Shown: one piece after another, positions 1 to 7,875 of the stretch
How the letters are laid out: each line of letters begins with the position of its first letter
Numbering within the stretch: the first letter of the stretch is position 1
Source: Sphingobacterium sp. PCS056
GTDB taxonomy: Bacteria > Bacteroidota > Bacteroidia > Sphingobacteriales > Sphingobacteriaceae
Reading direction: 5' to 3'
Assembly (NCBI RefSeq): GCF_023273895.1
Contig: NZ_CP096883.1
Location: 4,898,001-4,962,000, forward strand
Length of the DNA: 64,000 bases
Made by a program: the position numbers and the translations under genes
Notes under the pieces: generated by a model
Seen by the model: only the letters and a program-made list of their open reading frames with translations
What the model was told of the DNA's origin: nothing
The model's database searches: none

Positions 1-236
1 CTGTGATCGTAGATGCTGGTATCGGCGCACCATCTGATGCTGCAAAAGCAATGGAAATTGGTGCCGATGCCGTACTGGTCAACACTGCAATCGCAACAGC
101 AACTTATCCGGTACAAATGGCTGAAGCATTTAAAGAAGCCGTGATCGCAGGAAGAAAAGCCTATCATGCGGGCTTAGGCGGAGTGGAAAATCGAGCCATG
201 GCATCTAGTCCTCTAACCTCATTTTTAATCGATTAA
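1..236 (+). CDS. thiG: Thiazole synthase ThiG, C-terminal part
   Basis: This is the 3' end of a gene that begins before the window. The protein reads [20 protein letters not shown] and then VLVNTAIA, the conserved phosphate-binding and C-terminal stretch of ThiG's TIM barrel. ThiG builds the thiazole phosphate ring of thiamine from 1-deoxyxylulose 5-phosphate, dehydroglycine and ThiS thiocarboxylate. The reading frame enters at base 3 and stops at 236. thiH follows 6 bp later, so they are one operon. Identity is clear from both motif and context. Confidence 0.93.
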   Translation, partial: VIVDAGIGAPSDAAKAMEIGADAVLVNTAIATATYPVQMAEAFKEAVIAGRKAYHAGLGGVENRAMASSPLTSFLID

Positions 237-242
237 ACTATT

Positions 243-1361
243 ATGATGCATACGTTTCAACACTTATTTAGACAATACGACTGGCATGATATTAAGGGAA
301 AAATATACCATAAAACAAGTGAGGATGTCAAAAAAAGTCTTCGGAAGCAAAAAAGAAATCTGGACGATTTTCTGGCCTTGATATCTCCTGCTGCGACTTC
401 CGAATTGGAGGAAATGGCAAGACTGGCACAACAGGTCACACAGCGCAGATTTGGTAAAACAATCCAATTATATGCACCGTTATATCTGAGTAATGAATGT
501 CAAAATATCTGTACGTATTGTGGATTTAGTATGGACAATAAAATCAAACGAAAAACGCTTTCCAATGGCGAATTAATGTTAGAAGCGATGGCACTAAAGT
601 CGATGGGGGTTAATCATGTATTACTCGTGAGCGGAGAAGCAAATAAAACTGTCGAGATCAGCTATTTCAGGAATGCAATTCAGTTATTGAAGCCTTATTT
701 TGCACAGATATCCATTGAAGTACAGCCTTTATTATTAGAGGAATATCGGATTTTACAGAAAGAGGGTGTCCATTCTGTACTTGTCTATCAAGAAACCTAT
801 CATCAAGAGGTCTATAAAACCTATCATCCAAAAGGTAAGAAATCCAACTTTGAATATCGTTTGGATACCCCAGATCGTATCGGTCAAGCAGATATTCATA
901 AAATCGGTTTGGGAGTACTTTTAGGTCTTGAGGATTGGCGCGTGGATAGTTTTTTTAATGCCTTACATATTGACTATCTAGAGAAGCAATATTGGCGTAC
1001 AAAATATTCGGTTTCATTTCCACGACTACGTCCTGCTGAAGGGGTATCAACGCCTAACTTTATCATGGAAGATCGGGATTTGCTTCAATTAATATGCGCA
1101 TATCGTCTATGGAATGAAAATCTTGAAATTTCCATATCAACACGTGAGCGTGAAAAATTTAGGGATCATATCATTCCTATCGGTGTGACGAGCATGAGTG
1201 CGGCTTCCAAAACAAATCCTGGGGGCTATGTTGTCGATCCGCAATCGCTAGAACAATTTGAAATCAGCGATGAGCGAAGCATGGAAACGATCCAAAGTAT
1301 CATTAGGAAAGCCGGTTATGATCCTGTTATGAAAGATTGGGACATAAGCTACTCGGGATAA
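243..1361 (+). CDS. thiH: 2-iminoacetate synthase ThiH (radical SAM)
   Basis: ThiH cleaves tyrosine by S-adenosylmethionine radical chemistry to give dehydroglycine (2-iminoacetate) for ThiG. The 372-residue length is normal for the family. The radical-SAM cysteines are visible as CxxxCxxC at about residues 86-93 (ECQNICTYCGFS), which bind the 4Fe-4S cluster. The C-terminal half carries the family sequences SFPRLRPAEG and GVTSMSAASKTNPGGY. Two ATGs (243 and 246) are adjacent. The gene is co-transcribed with thiG upstream and the thiF-like gene 20 bp downstream. Confidence 0.95.
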   Translation: MMHTFQHLFRQYDWHDIKGKIYHKTSEDVKKSLRKQKRNLDDFLALISPAATSELEEMARLAQQVTQRRFGKTIQLYAPLYLSNECQNICTYCGFSMDNKIKRKTLSNGELMLEAMALKSMGVNHVLLVSGEANKTVEISYFRNAIQLLKPYFAQISIEVQPLLLEEYRILQKEGVHSVLVYQETYHQEVYKTYHPKGKKSNFEYRLDTPDRIGQADIHKIGLGVLLGLEDWRVDSFFNALHIDYLEKQYWRTKYSVSFPRLRPAEGVSTPNFIMEDRDLLQLICAYRLWNENLEISISTREREKFRDHIIPIGVTSMSAASKTNPGGYVVDPQSLEQFEISDERSMETIQSIIRKAGYDPVMKDWDISYSG

Positions 1362-1381
1362 CAATTTAAATTCTCTATTAT

Positions 1382-2092
1382 ATGAAACAGCATAGTCCTT
1401 TTGATCGATACTCCCGCCAAATTTTTATTAATGAAATCGGTATCGAGGGGCAACAAAAAATCATGGAGGCAAAAGTATTGGTCATTGGTGCAGGTGGATT
1501 GGGTTCACCCGTACTTCAATATCTTGCGGCGGCTGGTATTGGAAATATAGGGATTGTTGATTTTGATCATGTCGAAATCCATAATCTCAATAGACAAGTT
1601 ATTCACACCGAAAAAAGCATACATGTAGACAAAGTAAAAAGTGCGTCTGCTTATATTGAAGAACTAAATTCTTCCATCAAGGTGACCGGATTAATGACAA
1701 AAATTAGTACTGACAATGTAGATGGTATCATTGCGGCATATGATGTTGTGGTCGATGGTTCAGATAATTTTAACACTAGATATCTTGTCAATGATGCTTG
1801 CTCACGTACTCAAAAGGCATTAGTTTATGGAAGTATCTTTGCTTTTGAAGGGCAAATGGCGGTTTTTAATTATAAAGGTAGTAAGCAACTTCGAGATTTA
1901 TTTCCTGAGCCTCCGCATCCGGAAGATATACCAACTTGTGACCAATACGGCGTATTAGGTCCGCTTCCAGGTATTATTGGTAGTATGATGGCTATGCAGG
2001 TACTGAAAATAGTAACGGATCTTCCTGTCGATTTCAACAAACTGACACTTGTCGACACCTACCTATGGCGATTCACAACAATTGAATTTTAA
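1382..2092 (+). CDS. thiF: ThiF/MoeB-family adenylyltransferase
   Basis: An E1-like enzyme predicted to adenylate the C-terminal glycine of the sulphur carrier ThiS. The nucleotide-binding motif GAGGLGSPVLQYLAAAGIG lies near residue 37, followed by the DFDHVEIHNLNRQ signature. The conserved CDQYGVLGPLPGIIGS segment carries the only cysteine in that region. At 236 aa the protein is slightly short: it stops before the C-terminal CxxC, and the first CxxC of the usual zinc site is also missing. It is the last gene of the thi operon. Operon context favours ThiF over MoeB. Confidence 0.88.
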   Translation: MKQHSPFDRYSRQIFINEIGIEGQQKIMEAKVLVIGAGGLGSPVLQYLAAAGIGNIGIVDFDHVEIHNLNRQVIHTEKSIHVDKVKSASAYIEELNSSIKVTGLMTKISTDNVDGIIAAYDVVVDGSDNFNTRYLVNDACSRTQKALVYGSIFAFEGQMAVFNYKGSKQLRDLFPEPPHPEDIPTCDQYGVLGPLPGIIGSMMAMQVLKIVTDLPVDFNKLTLVDTYLWRFTTIEF

Positions 2093-2290
2093 AATTTTGG
2101 ACATTAGAAAAATAAGATGGCTATCATAGATTACAGACAGCAATGGGTATTTGATATTAAATTTGAGTCCAAAGGTCTCCTACTTTAAAAACGACTAAAA
2201 TTTATCTCGCTTCATTTGAGGGAATTACGCTTTAGCTATAAAAAAACATTTTGTAGTCTCTATAATCTACCTATATTTGCAGTATCAAAA

Positions 2291-2366
2291 GCGAAAATAG
2301 CTCAGCTGGTAGAGCACAACCTTGCCAAGGTTGGGGTCGCGAGTTCGAATCTCGTTTTTCGCTCCA
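2291..2366 (+). tRNA. tRNA-Gly (anticodon GCC)
   Basis: A full cloverleaf can be drawn. The acceptor GCGAAAA pairs with TTTTCGC. The D arm is GCTC...GAGC. The anticodon stem CAACC/GGTTG holds the loop TTGCCAA with anticodon GCC. The T arm is GCGAG-TTCGAAT-CTCGT. CCA is encoded at 2364-2366. tRNA-Leu follows 13 bp later, so both are probably one transcript. Confidence 0.95.
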
Positions 2367-2379
2367 CTTAATACACCTT

Positions 2380-2464
2380 GCCTAGGTGGTGGAACTGGTA
2401 GACACGCAGGACTTAAAATCCTGTTTCCGTTAAGGAAGTGCGGGTTCGATTCCCGCCCTAGGTA
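2380..2464 (+). tRNA. tRNA-Leu (anticodon UAA)
   Basis: A class II tRNA with a long variable arm. The acceptor GCCTAGG pairs with CCTAGGT. The anticodon stem CAGGA/TCCTG holds the loop CTTAAAA (anticodon TAA). The T arm is GCGGG-TTCGATT-CCCGC. CCA is not encoded; CGG follows. The 3' end overlaps the last codons of a serine recombinase on the other strand, so this tRNA is the apparent chromosome/element junction. Confidence 0.95.
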
Positions 2465-3984
2465 CGGAAGGGGGAAGACCCCGAAAAAGAAGAGGGTTTC
2501 TCAATTTTGAGGAACCCTTTTTCATTGATTCCCAATGCATTGTCAAAAAATAAAGCATTAACATCAGAAGTTCGAAAGCTACCCTCAAAGTATGTGATAT
2601 CAGCTTTGAACAACTCCCTAACCAGTGCATGTTTATCCCTAATATCAGCTTTTTGATAGATCTCTTTTAAATTAGAAAAGTGTGGTAAATACCTTTGTAA
2701 TTCCGCCCATTCTTTTGAACCATTATTATATAAAGTATCATCAATTTCACTTTTTAAAATAGCCTTTTCCTCCATAAACTTTTTATGCCATCTTTTGTAT
2801 GTATAGCCCTCAATTTCTTCATTAATTAAACGCTCTTCTAGCTTATCGATCTTTTTATCAACCTCCTCAAGGTTTTTAATTCTGGTTTGAAGCAATAACT
2901 TACTAGATTCATTTTTTTTCTCGAGCATCGCTTTACAGTTCTTTTTTACAAATGCCAACTGTCTCTCCGAAAGACTGATCTCCGATAAGATATCCTCGAA
3001 CTGCGCATGCAGTTTTTCACCGGGATAATTCTTATCTCCGTGATCAAGACACCTGTAATACATATAGTACTTGTATTTACCTTTTGAATACCCAGCAGTC
3101 ATTTTTCTACCACACCAACAATTAACTATACCTCTTAAAGGGAAGTCATCTTTTGGCTGCACTTTACAGGGCTTTCTATTCCCTAATTTTTCCTGCACTC
3201 TCCAATAATCCAACTCACGAATAATGGGTTGATGAAGAGATTTTACGAATTTCTCCGGATTATGCTTATCTGCCTTCACGCGAACCAAGCCTGCATAGGT
3301 ACATTTTTCAAGTATTCGAGGAATGGCGCTTTTTCCCTTTAACGCAAAACCTTTTGATCTTGCCATTTCGACAATCCCTGACAACGGAGTACCTTTTAGA
3401 AATTCCTCGAAAATCATACGTACAATTTCTGCTTCATCAGAATCAACAACAATAATTCCTTTACCTGAACGATCTGTGGAGTTACGGTATCCATACGGAG
3501 CCTTATTGATAAATCTTCCACTTTCAGTAGCCATGCGTATTCCCTTACGGGTTCTTTGCCGAATCCTCAACAGCTCTTGATTAGCCATTAGATATTTAAA
3601 GGCTCGCTGTAAAAAAACATCAGGATCTTCAATGTCAAGATCAATTGGCTCATCAACTGCCAAAACCTTTATTTTATACTTATTCTCTAATGATTTGATT
3701 TTAGCTAAGGCTTCCGATAAGTCCCGACTGAAGCGATCATGCGCAAATATGATCAGATAACGGGCTTTACCCTTTTGGTTTTTAATGTAATCTTCCAATG
3801 CTATAAAGTCAGCCCGATCAAAAGTATCACTACATTCCCCGTTATCGGTAAACATAGTTAACAGTTCGAGATTATAGCGATTACAATAATCCTTTATTGC
3901 CTTTTCCTGATATTCCAATGAATAATTGGATTGATCGCGACTACTTAGTCTCCGATACCCCAGGGCGTACGCTGTTTTTTCCAT
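2458..3984 (-). CDS. Large serine recombinase (site-specific integrase)
   Basis: Probably catalyses integration and excision of the element. The 508 residues start with a resolvase catalytic domain: YRRLSSRDQ near residue 10 (candidate nucleophile Ser14) and DRFSRDL. A recombinase domain follows (KAPYGYRNSTDRSG), then a zinc ribbon (CWCGRKM with a later cysteine) and a long coiled-coil typical of large serine recombinases. The stop codon (2458-2460) and last residues SSPFRT lie in and against the 3' end of tRNA-Leu, placing the gene at the element's edge. The start overlaps the upstream small gene by 44 bp. No tyrosine integrase was seen in the window. Confidence 0.93.
   Translation of the reverse strand: MEKTAYALGYRRLSSRDQSNYSLEYQEKAIKDYCNRYNLELLTMFTDNGECSDTFDRADFIALEDYIKNQKGKARYLIIFAHDRFSRDLSEALAKIKSLENKYKIKVLAVDEPIDLDIEDPDVFLQRAFKYLMANQELLRIRQRTRKGIRMATESGRFINKAPYGYRNSTDRSGKGIIVVDSDEAEIVRMIFEEFLKGTPLSGIVEMARSKGFALKGKSAIPRILEKCTYAGLVRVKADKHNPEKFVKSLHQPIIRELDYWRVQEKLGNRKPCKVQPKDDFPLRGIVNCWCGRKMTAGYSKGKYKYYMYYRCLDHGDKNYPGEKLHAQFEDILSEISLSERQLAFVKKNCKAMLEKKNESSKLLLQTRIKNLEEVDKKIDKLEERLINEEIEGYTYKRWHKKFMEEKAILKSEIDDTLYNNGSKEWAELQRYLPHFSNLKEIYQKADIRDKHALVRELFKADITYFEGSFRTSDVNALFFDNALGINEKGFLKIEKPSSFSGSSPFRT
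2493..2522 (+). terminator. Intrinsic terminator after tRNA-Leu
   Basis: The inverted repeat AGGGTTTCTC / GAGGAACCCT with loop AATTTT is followed by a T-run. It lies 28 bp after tRNA-Leu and would end the tRNA transcript. It is also inside the C-terminal coding part of the opposite-strand recombinase, so one stretch does two jobs. Confidence 0.7.
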
Positions 3985-4129
3985 AGTCTTCTGTTGTGAT
4001 AAATTTTACAAGAATTTCTGCTATTAAAATTAGTAATTTTTCTTCTTCTTTACTAATATTAAAAGGACTATTTTCAGATGTACACAACTGATCTTCAACA
4101 CTATTACTATTATCCCCTCTTCTTTTCAT
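3941..4129 (-). CDS. Small conserved-type protein upstream of the recombinase
   Basis: About 62 residues from the ATG at 4127-4129 (MKRRGDNSNS). An upstream in-frame start at 4171 is possible but adds a low-complexity, Cys/Phe-rich head. The core EEEKLLILIAEILVKFITTED is a single amphipathic helix resembling the short proteins that accompany serine recombinases in Bacteroidota elements; that comparison is from memory. The gene overlaps the recombinase by 44 bp, so the two are translationally coupled. A helper or regulator of recombination is plausible, but nothing in the sequence proves it. Confidence 0.6.
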   Translation of the reverse strand: MKRRGDNSNSVEDQLCTSENSPFNISKEEEKLLILIAEILVKFITTEDYGKNSVRPGVSETK

Positions 4130-4199
4130 CCTTCTCACGTTAAATAAAAAAAGGCACTTATGACAACTCAAAAGTACCTTTCCCTAAATTGATAAACAT

Positions 4200-4493
4200 C
4201 TAACTTCCTGTAGCCTGAAAATATATCTGACTTCCTACCGCACTATTAAACGATGCTACATAATCAATATACCCGAACTTATGAAGATCTCTTACACATC
4301 GATGATATGTCGTTGAAGCCGAAATTTTGGCTAGCTCCATAATCTCATAACTATAAACCCGGATGGGATTTAAAAGTCCACAGCGATTACGGTACTCCAA
4401 TAGAGCAGCAAAGACACCGATATGAGTTGAACTAATCCTAGCATCTTTAGAAATAGCTGCAAAAAAATCTGATAAGAGCTTATTATTTTCCAT
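4200..4493 (-). CDS. Small winged-helix DNA-binding protein
   Basis: 97 residues. The order of helices (ISSTHIGVFAALLEYRNR, then YSYEIMELAKISASTTYHR, then CVRDLHKFGYIDY) fits a winged helix-turn-helix, with AKISASTTYHR as the likely recognition segment. Proteins of this size are common near the integrase end of Bacteroidota conjugative elements and are presumed regulators. It follows the DUF3945 gene by 8 bp on the same strand, so it is probably in that operon. Its operator is not known. Confidence 0.65.
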   Translation of the reverse strand: MENNKLLSDFFAAISKDARISSTHIGVFAALLEYRNRCGLLNPIRVYSYEIMELAKISASTTYHRCVRDLHKFGYIDYVASFNSAVGSQIYFQATGS

Positions 4494-4501
4494 GTCACTA
4501 C

Positions 4502-5566
4502 CTAATTTAATTTCATGCCGTTACGCCTTTTTGTGTTTTGCAACTTATTATCTTGCTGCATATCCACCTTCTTTGCCGCTTTTAGGGCTTCAGAAACATC
4601 TCCTTCCTTCAATGAGTTCAGTGTTATTTTTTTGGAGTGCTCATCATAGATATTCAATGTCTTAAACTGTGGATTCGCTTCAATATAGAAACGCTTTTCA
4701 TTTCCGTCTTTAAGAAAAGAAACTTCCTGTCTACCACCTCGCTTTAAGGCTGCTTTGATGTCCTCTCTTTCTGTGTGATGCAATCCATCCTTAATAGGCA
4801 GTTCATTCAATACCTTATCAAGGTCGTAACCATACATATTACCAAACTCCTTAACCCGGTACTCTCCCTTAGTATTCACATCATTTAGATCTAATTGCAA
4901 CCAACTATCACCCTTTTTGATTGCTCTACCGGACAACAGATGATAAGCTTCCGATTCTCTAATATTTTTTGAGTTGTCAACAGAAAAAAAATGTTCCCGT
5001 ATTTCTGCTGGCTTATTATTATTTATTAAAGCAGTTCGGTGTCCTTCAAATTGATACTGGCCCGTATTATCTTTCTCAAATTTTAGTTTATGATCTAATC
5101 TTTCGTTCTCATTCACATAGGTACTAATTTCAATGTTGAACTGAGGAGTGCCATTTTTAAGATGACTATCAATTTTTTCAGCGGGCACTTTAAATCCTAA
5201 ATGACTAATTTGATCTAACAAATGTGCCTTTTGTACCGCCAGTTCTCGTGATCCTTCCTTTCTACTCAGCTGTTGCCTTACAGGTACCACAACCCAACGC
5301 CGGAGCAAACGGAGAATGCGGCTCGAATACAATTGTTTTTCGATTTTTCTACGTTCATCTTTCATTAGACGTAGCGCAAACTTCTCATCAAGATTTTTTG
5401 TACCTGAATAATTCGCCGCAACACGGTCAAAATAACGCAGCTTTTCTCTTAACAGTGTTTTATTACTTCCCATATTTGTTGAGAATATGCTGCTATATCT
5501 GTCCTCTCGTTTGTTCCATTCCGCAATCGCAGCTTCGACTCTGTTTGCTCCTAGTTGGTTTTCCAT
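4502..5566 (-). CDS. DUF3945 domain protein (copy 1)
   Basis: 354 residues. The C-terminal half holds the DUF3945 pattern: YHLLSGRAIKKG, LDLNDVN, then GNMYGYDLDKVLNELPI and NPQFKTLNIYDEHSKK. The family is widespread in conjugative transposons of Bacteroidota. Its function is not established; it often sits with topoisomerase or DNA-processing genes. The N-terminal part is basic and helical (RILRLLRRWVVVPVRQQLSR). The upstream gene (5590-6975) has the same domain, so the two are paralogues. No signal peptide or membrane segment is visible, so a cytoplasmic role is likely. Confidence 0.8.
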   Translation of the reverse strand: MENQLGANRVEAAIAEWNKREDRYSSIFSTNMGSNKTLLREKLRYFDRVAANYSGTKNLDEKFALRLMKDERRKIEKQLYSSRILRLLRRWVVVPVRQQLSRKEGSRELAVQKAHLLDQISHLGFKVPAEKIDSHLKNGTPQFNIEISTYVNENERLDHKLKFEKDNTGQYQFEGHRTALINNNKPAEIREHFFSVDNSKNIRESEAYHLLSGRAIKKGDSWLQLDLNDVNTKGEYRVKEFGNMYGYDLDKVLNELPIKDGLHHTEREDIKAALKRGGRQEVSFLKDGNEKRFYIEANPQFKTLNIYDEHSKKITLNSLKEGDVSEALKAAKKVDMQQDNKLQNTKRRNGMKLN

Positions 5567-5589
5567 GACTTCACCCTCCTTTTACCTTC

Positions 5590-6975
5590 TTAAATAGATT
5601 TTGACTTGCCCCTTCTCTTTTTTTGCTCAGGCACATCAGGTGCCTCTATCTCTGGTGCCTGCGATTGCTTTTCAGCGTGAGATTTTGTCGATTCTTTAGC
5701 ATTTTTACCCGTATCTCCCACCTCCTTACTTGCATCCACATGATTGTTTACTGAATCATTCGTAACGCCTTGCGATTCTGGTTCTACAACATTTATGTCA
5801 TTAGTCGTTGTTCCTTCCGGAACTACTTTGTTTGTAGACTCCACAGTCTCCGGAGCTGGGCTACTTTCGCTTTGTCCAACCGAAGTTTCCGCTTTTGCAT
5901 CTTCCCGCTCTCCCGCACCTGTTTGGACTGCTTCTCCTTCTGTATTGCTTTGAGCCTGTCCAGTGGATCGGTTAGCTCCAACTTTCTTACCATCGACATC
6001 ATATACATTTATGTTTTTAAATTGTGGATTTGCGGTTATGAACCTTTCCACTTCTGAGTCCCCTTTTTTAAACGTAGCAACCGCAACATTACCTCTTTTC
6101 AACGAAGACAATAAGTTCGCTTTAAGCTCATCACTTTCAAGTTCTTTAATCGGGAATCTACCTAGCGCGGATTCCAGATCATACCCATAATTATCGTTAA
6201 ACTGTTTGAGTTTGAAATTTCCGGAGTTATCTGTCTGTTTAAAATCAAGTTCAATCCAGGCACTATACGCATTACCGTCTTTTGTCGAGAGCTTTTTATA
6301 AACCGATCTGCCCGAAAGCAGATTATATGCTTCTTTAAGCGTTATATTATTCTTCTTGTTGATGTAAAAAGTCTGATTGGTACTTTTTTCCTCTTTTTGC
6401 TTTTGAAGGTTGACCTCATAAGAATTAAAGAAATACATATCACTTTCTTTGCTTTTACTGAAATTCAAATTAACTGATACCGAGTCTTTTCCAAACTCCT
6501 TATCATAGGGAATGGCAAATTTTTCGGGCGTATTTTCAACCTCCTTTGCTATTTTATCTGTAAGCTCATCACCAAACCCGGTGAACTTAACTTGCTCCTG
6601 TAGATATTCTAAATTACTCATATTCATAGTTTCCTTTTCTTGTTTTACATATAGTGTTTCGTTTAGAAAAAGCTTATAATCTAATGCAGCAATATCTACC
6701 ACACCATCTACCGCCGGAGCCAAATCTGGCTGTTCGAGTGCGGTTTCAATCAGACTGCACAAGCTCTTGACGCTCCATGCATGTAAAGATTCTTCGGCAA
6801 TATCCGATTGGTTATCATATCCATACTGAAGAGAATCCCATTCGTTTTTTAAAACTTCCAATTTACGGATAGTGGTAATCGGAAATGCTGACTCACCGAT
6901 ATAGTAGAATTTATTTTTTAACAACCCCTTCAGTTCATCCAGAACACTTTCTAAACTTTCTAAATAAATTTTCAT
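5590..6975 (-). CDS. DUF3945 domain protein (copy 2) with disordered tail
   Basis: 461 residues. The middle contains the same block as the next gene: AYNLLSGRSVYKKL, IELDFKQTDNSG, NDNYGYDLESALGRFPI and NPQFKNINVYDVDGKK. After about residue 325 the protein becomes a long low-complexity tail rich in Glu, Ser, Thr and Val that ends in a basic patch (KKRRGKSKSI), which may bind nucleic acid. The N-terminal 130 residues are acidic and helical and have no counterpart in copy 1. The gene lies directly downstream of traN and is probably the end of the transfer operon. Function unknown. Confidence 0.78.
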   Translation of the reverse strand: MKIYLESLESVLDELKGLLKNKFYYIGESAFPITTIRKLEVLKNEWDSLQYGYDNQSDIAEESLHAWSVKSLCSLIETALEQPDLAPAVDGVVDIAALDYKLFLNETLYVKQEKETMNMSNLEYLQEQVKFTGFGDELTDKIAKEVENTPEKFAIPYDKEFGKDSVSVNLNFSKSKESDMYFFNSYEVNLQKQKEEKSTNQTFYINKKNNITLKEAYNLLSGRSVYKKLSTKDGNAYSAWIELDFKQTDNSGNFKLKQFNDNYGYDLESALGRFPIKELESDELKANLLSSLKRGNVAVATFKKGDSEVERFITANPQFKNINVYDVDGKKVGANRSTGQAQSNTEGEAVQTGAGEREDAKAETSVGQSESSPAPETVESTNKVVPEGTTTNDINVVEPESQGVTNDSVNNHVDASKEVGDTGKNAKESTKSHAEKQSQAPEIEAPDVPEQKKRRGKSKSI

Positions 6976-7007
6976 TCTATTTTTCTGTATTGATCAAACT
7001 GACCAAG

Positions 7008-7859
7008 CTATTTCAAAGGGATAGCATTAATGATACTTTTATTCTTTACCGCTAACTCCAAGTGTCGCCCACCATTTTTTTCCATTAATTGGATATTCAG
7101 ATACTTTTTGTCAGGAATTGTAAATTTGGGGACAGCGAAAATCATAATCTGAATGGAGCGAGCTTTTATTTTGTCAACTTGGTTATGTACATATACCGGC
7201 TCAATCTCTACTTCCTGAGAAGCTGTACGTTTAGCTTTTTTCTGATCCCGGATAAACAGCCGGAACTGATCAATATCATAACCTATATTGGAACGATTCT
7301 CAATTTTCGCCTTGAAATACATAATATCCTGATGAATAAAAATCCCATTGAGATCAAGCATAATACTATTACTCTCGCTTTTTACACCGCTTCTACCGTG
7401 CTTTGTGTACAGCGCATAGTCGGCATATTTTTTCACTTCGGACTCATTGATCGATTCCGGTGTCAGATATACCGTGTTGCTCTTGCTCGTACTCATTAAG
7501 GAGAAATTAAGCACATTCGGATCTTTTGCATAGGCTACAATGAAAGAACATAGTTTCCCATCGGCAAGTACGACACTTAGGTTCGTTTCCGAAAAACCTT
7601 CCTTTCCTGCTTTGACCTGTAAAATATTTTCTACACCAGCGGCTTTTTGAACCAATAAATCTTTACTACCCCGATCCACACTAACAATGGCATGAGGGAA
7701 CACAATATTACTTGTCTTAAAATAGCCGACCTCGATACGATGCGGCACGGCATCGTTAGTCTTTAAAGACATTCCGTTTTGAGCAAACGCACCTACAACT
7801 CCTGAAATGAACAGGATTAATCCCATTATCATTTCCGCACTTCTCTTTTTCATCTTCAT
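7008..7859 (-). CDS. traN: Conjugative transposon protein TraN (VirB9-like)
   Basis: TraN is the VirB9-type outer core component of the CTnDOT-family mating channel. The 283-residue protein begins with a signal peptide (MKMKKRSAEMIMGLILFISG, cleavage near AFAQ). It continues with beta-rich sequence matching DUF4138, including FPHAIVSVDRGSKDLLVQKA near residue 53 and QDIMYFKAKIENRSNIGYDI in the second half. It follows traM by 16 bp, as expected in the K-L-M-N order. Periplasmic or outer-membrane location is expected. Length is close to the family norm. Confidence 0.9.
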   Translation of the reverse strand: MKMKKRSAEMIMGLILFISGVVGAFAQNGMSLKTNDAVPHRIEVGYFKTSNIVFPHAIVSVDRGSKDLLVQKAAGVENILQVKAGKEGFSETNLSVVLADGKLCSFIVAYAKDPNVLNFSLMSTSKSNTVYLTPESINESEVKKYADYALYTKHGRSGVKSESNSIMLDLNGIFIHQDIMYFKAKIENRSNIGYDIDQFRLFIRDQKKAKRTASQEVEIEPVYVHNQVDKIKARSIQIMIFAVPKFTIPDKKYLNIQLMEKNGGRHLELAVKNKSIINAIPLK

Positions 7860-7875
7860 GGAATTTTAATTATGT

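Noticed and set aside
2117-2188. 23-codon ORF starting MAIIDYRQQWVFDIKFESKG, perhaps a trace of a GrpB-like gene
   Set aside because: Too short to judge; the IIDY...W...F spacing is suggestive but could be chance. No continuation was found in other frames.
2322-2630. ORFs read across tRNA-Gly/tRNA-Leu on both strands (endings such as RAGIEPALP)
   Set aside because: They are translations of tRNA sequence, a common artefact, and conflict with clear cloverleafs.
5224-5568. Open frame of 114 codons opposite the DUF3945 gene
   Set aside because: Lies fully inside a well supported gene on the other strand and has no recognisable motif.
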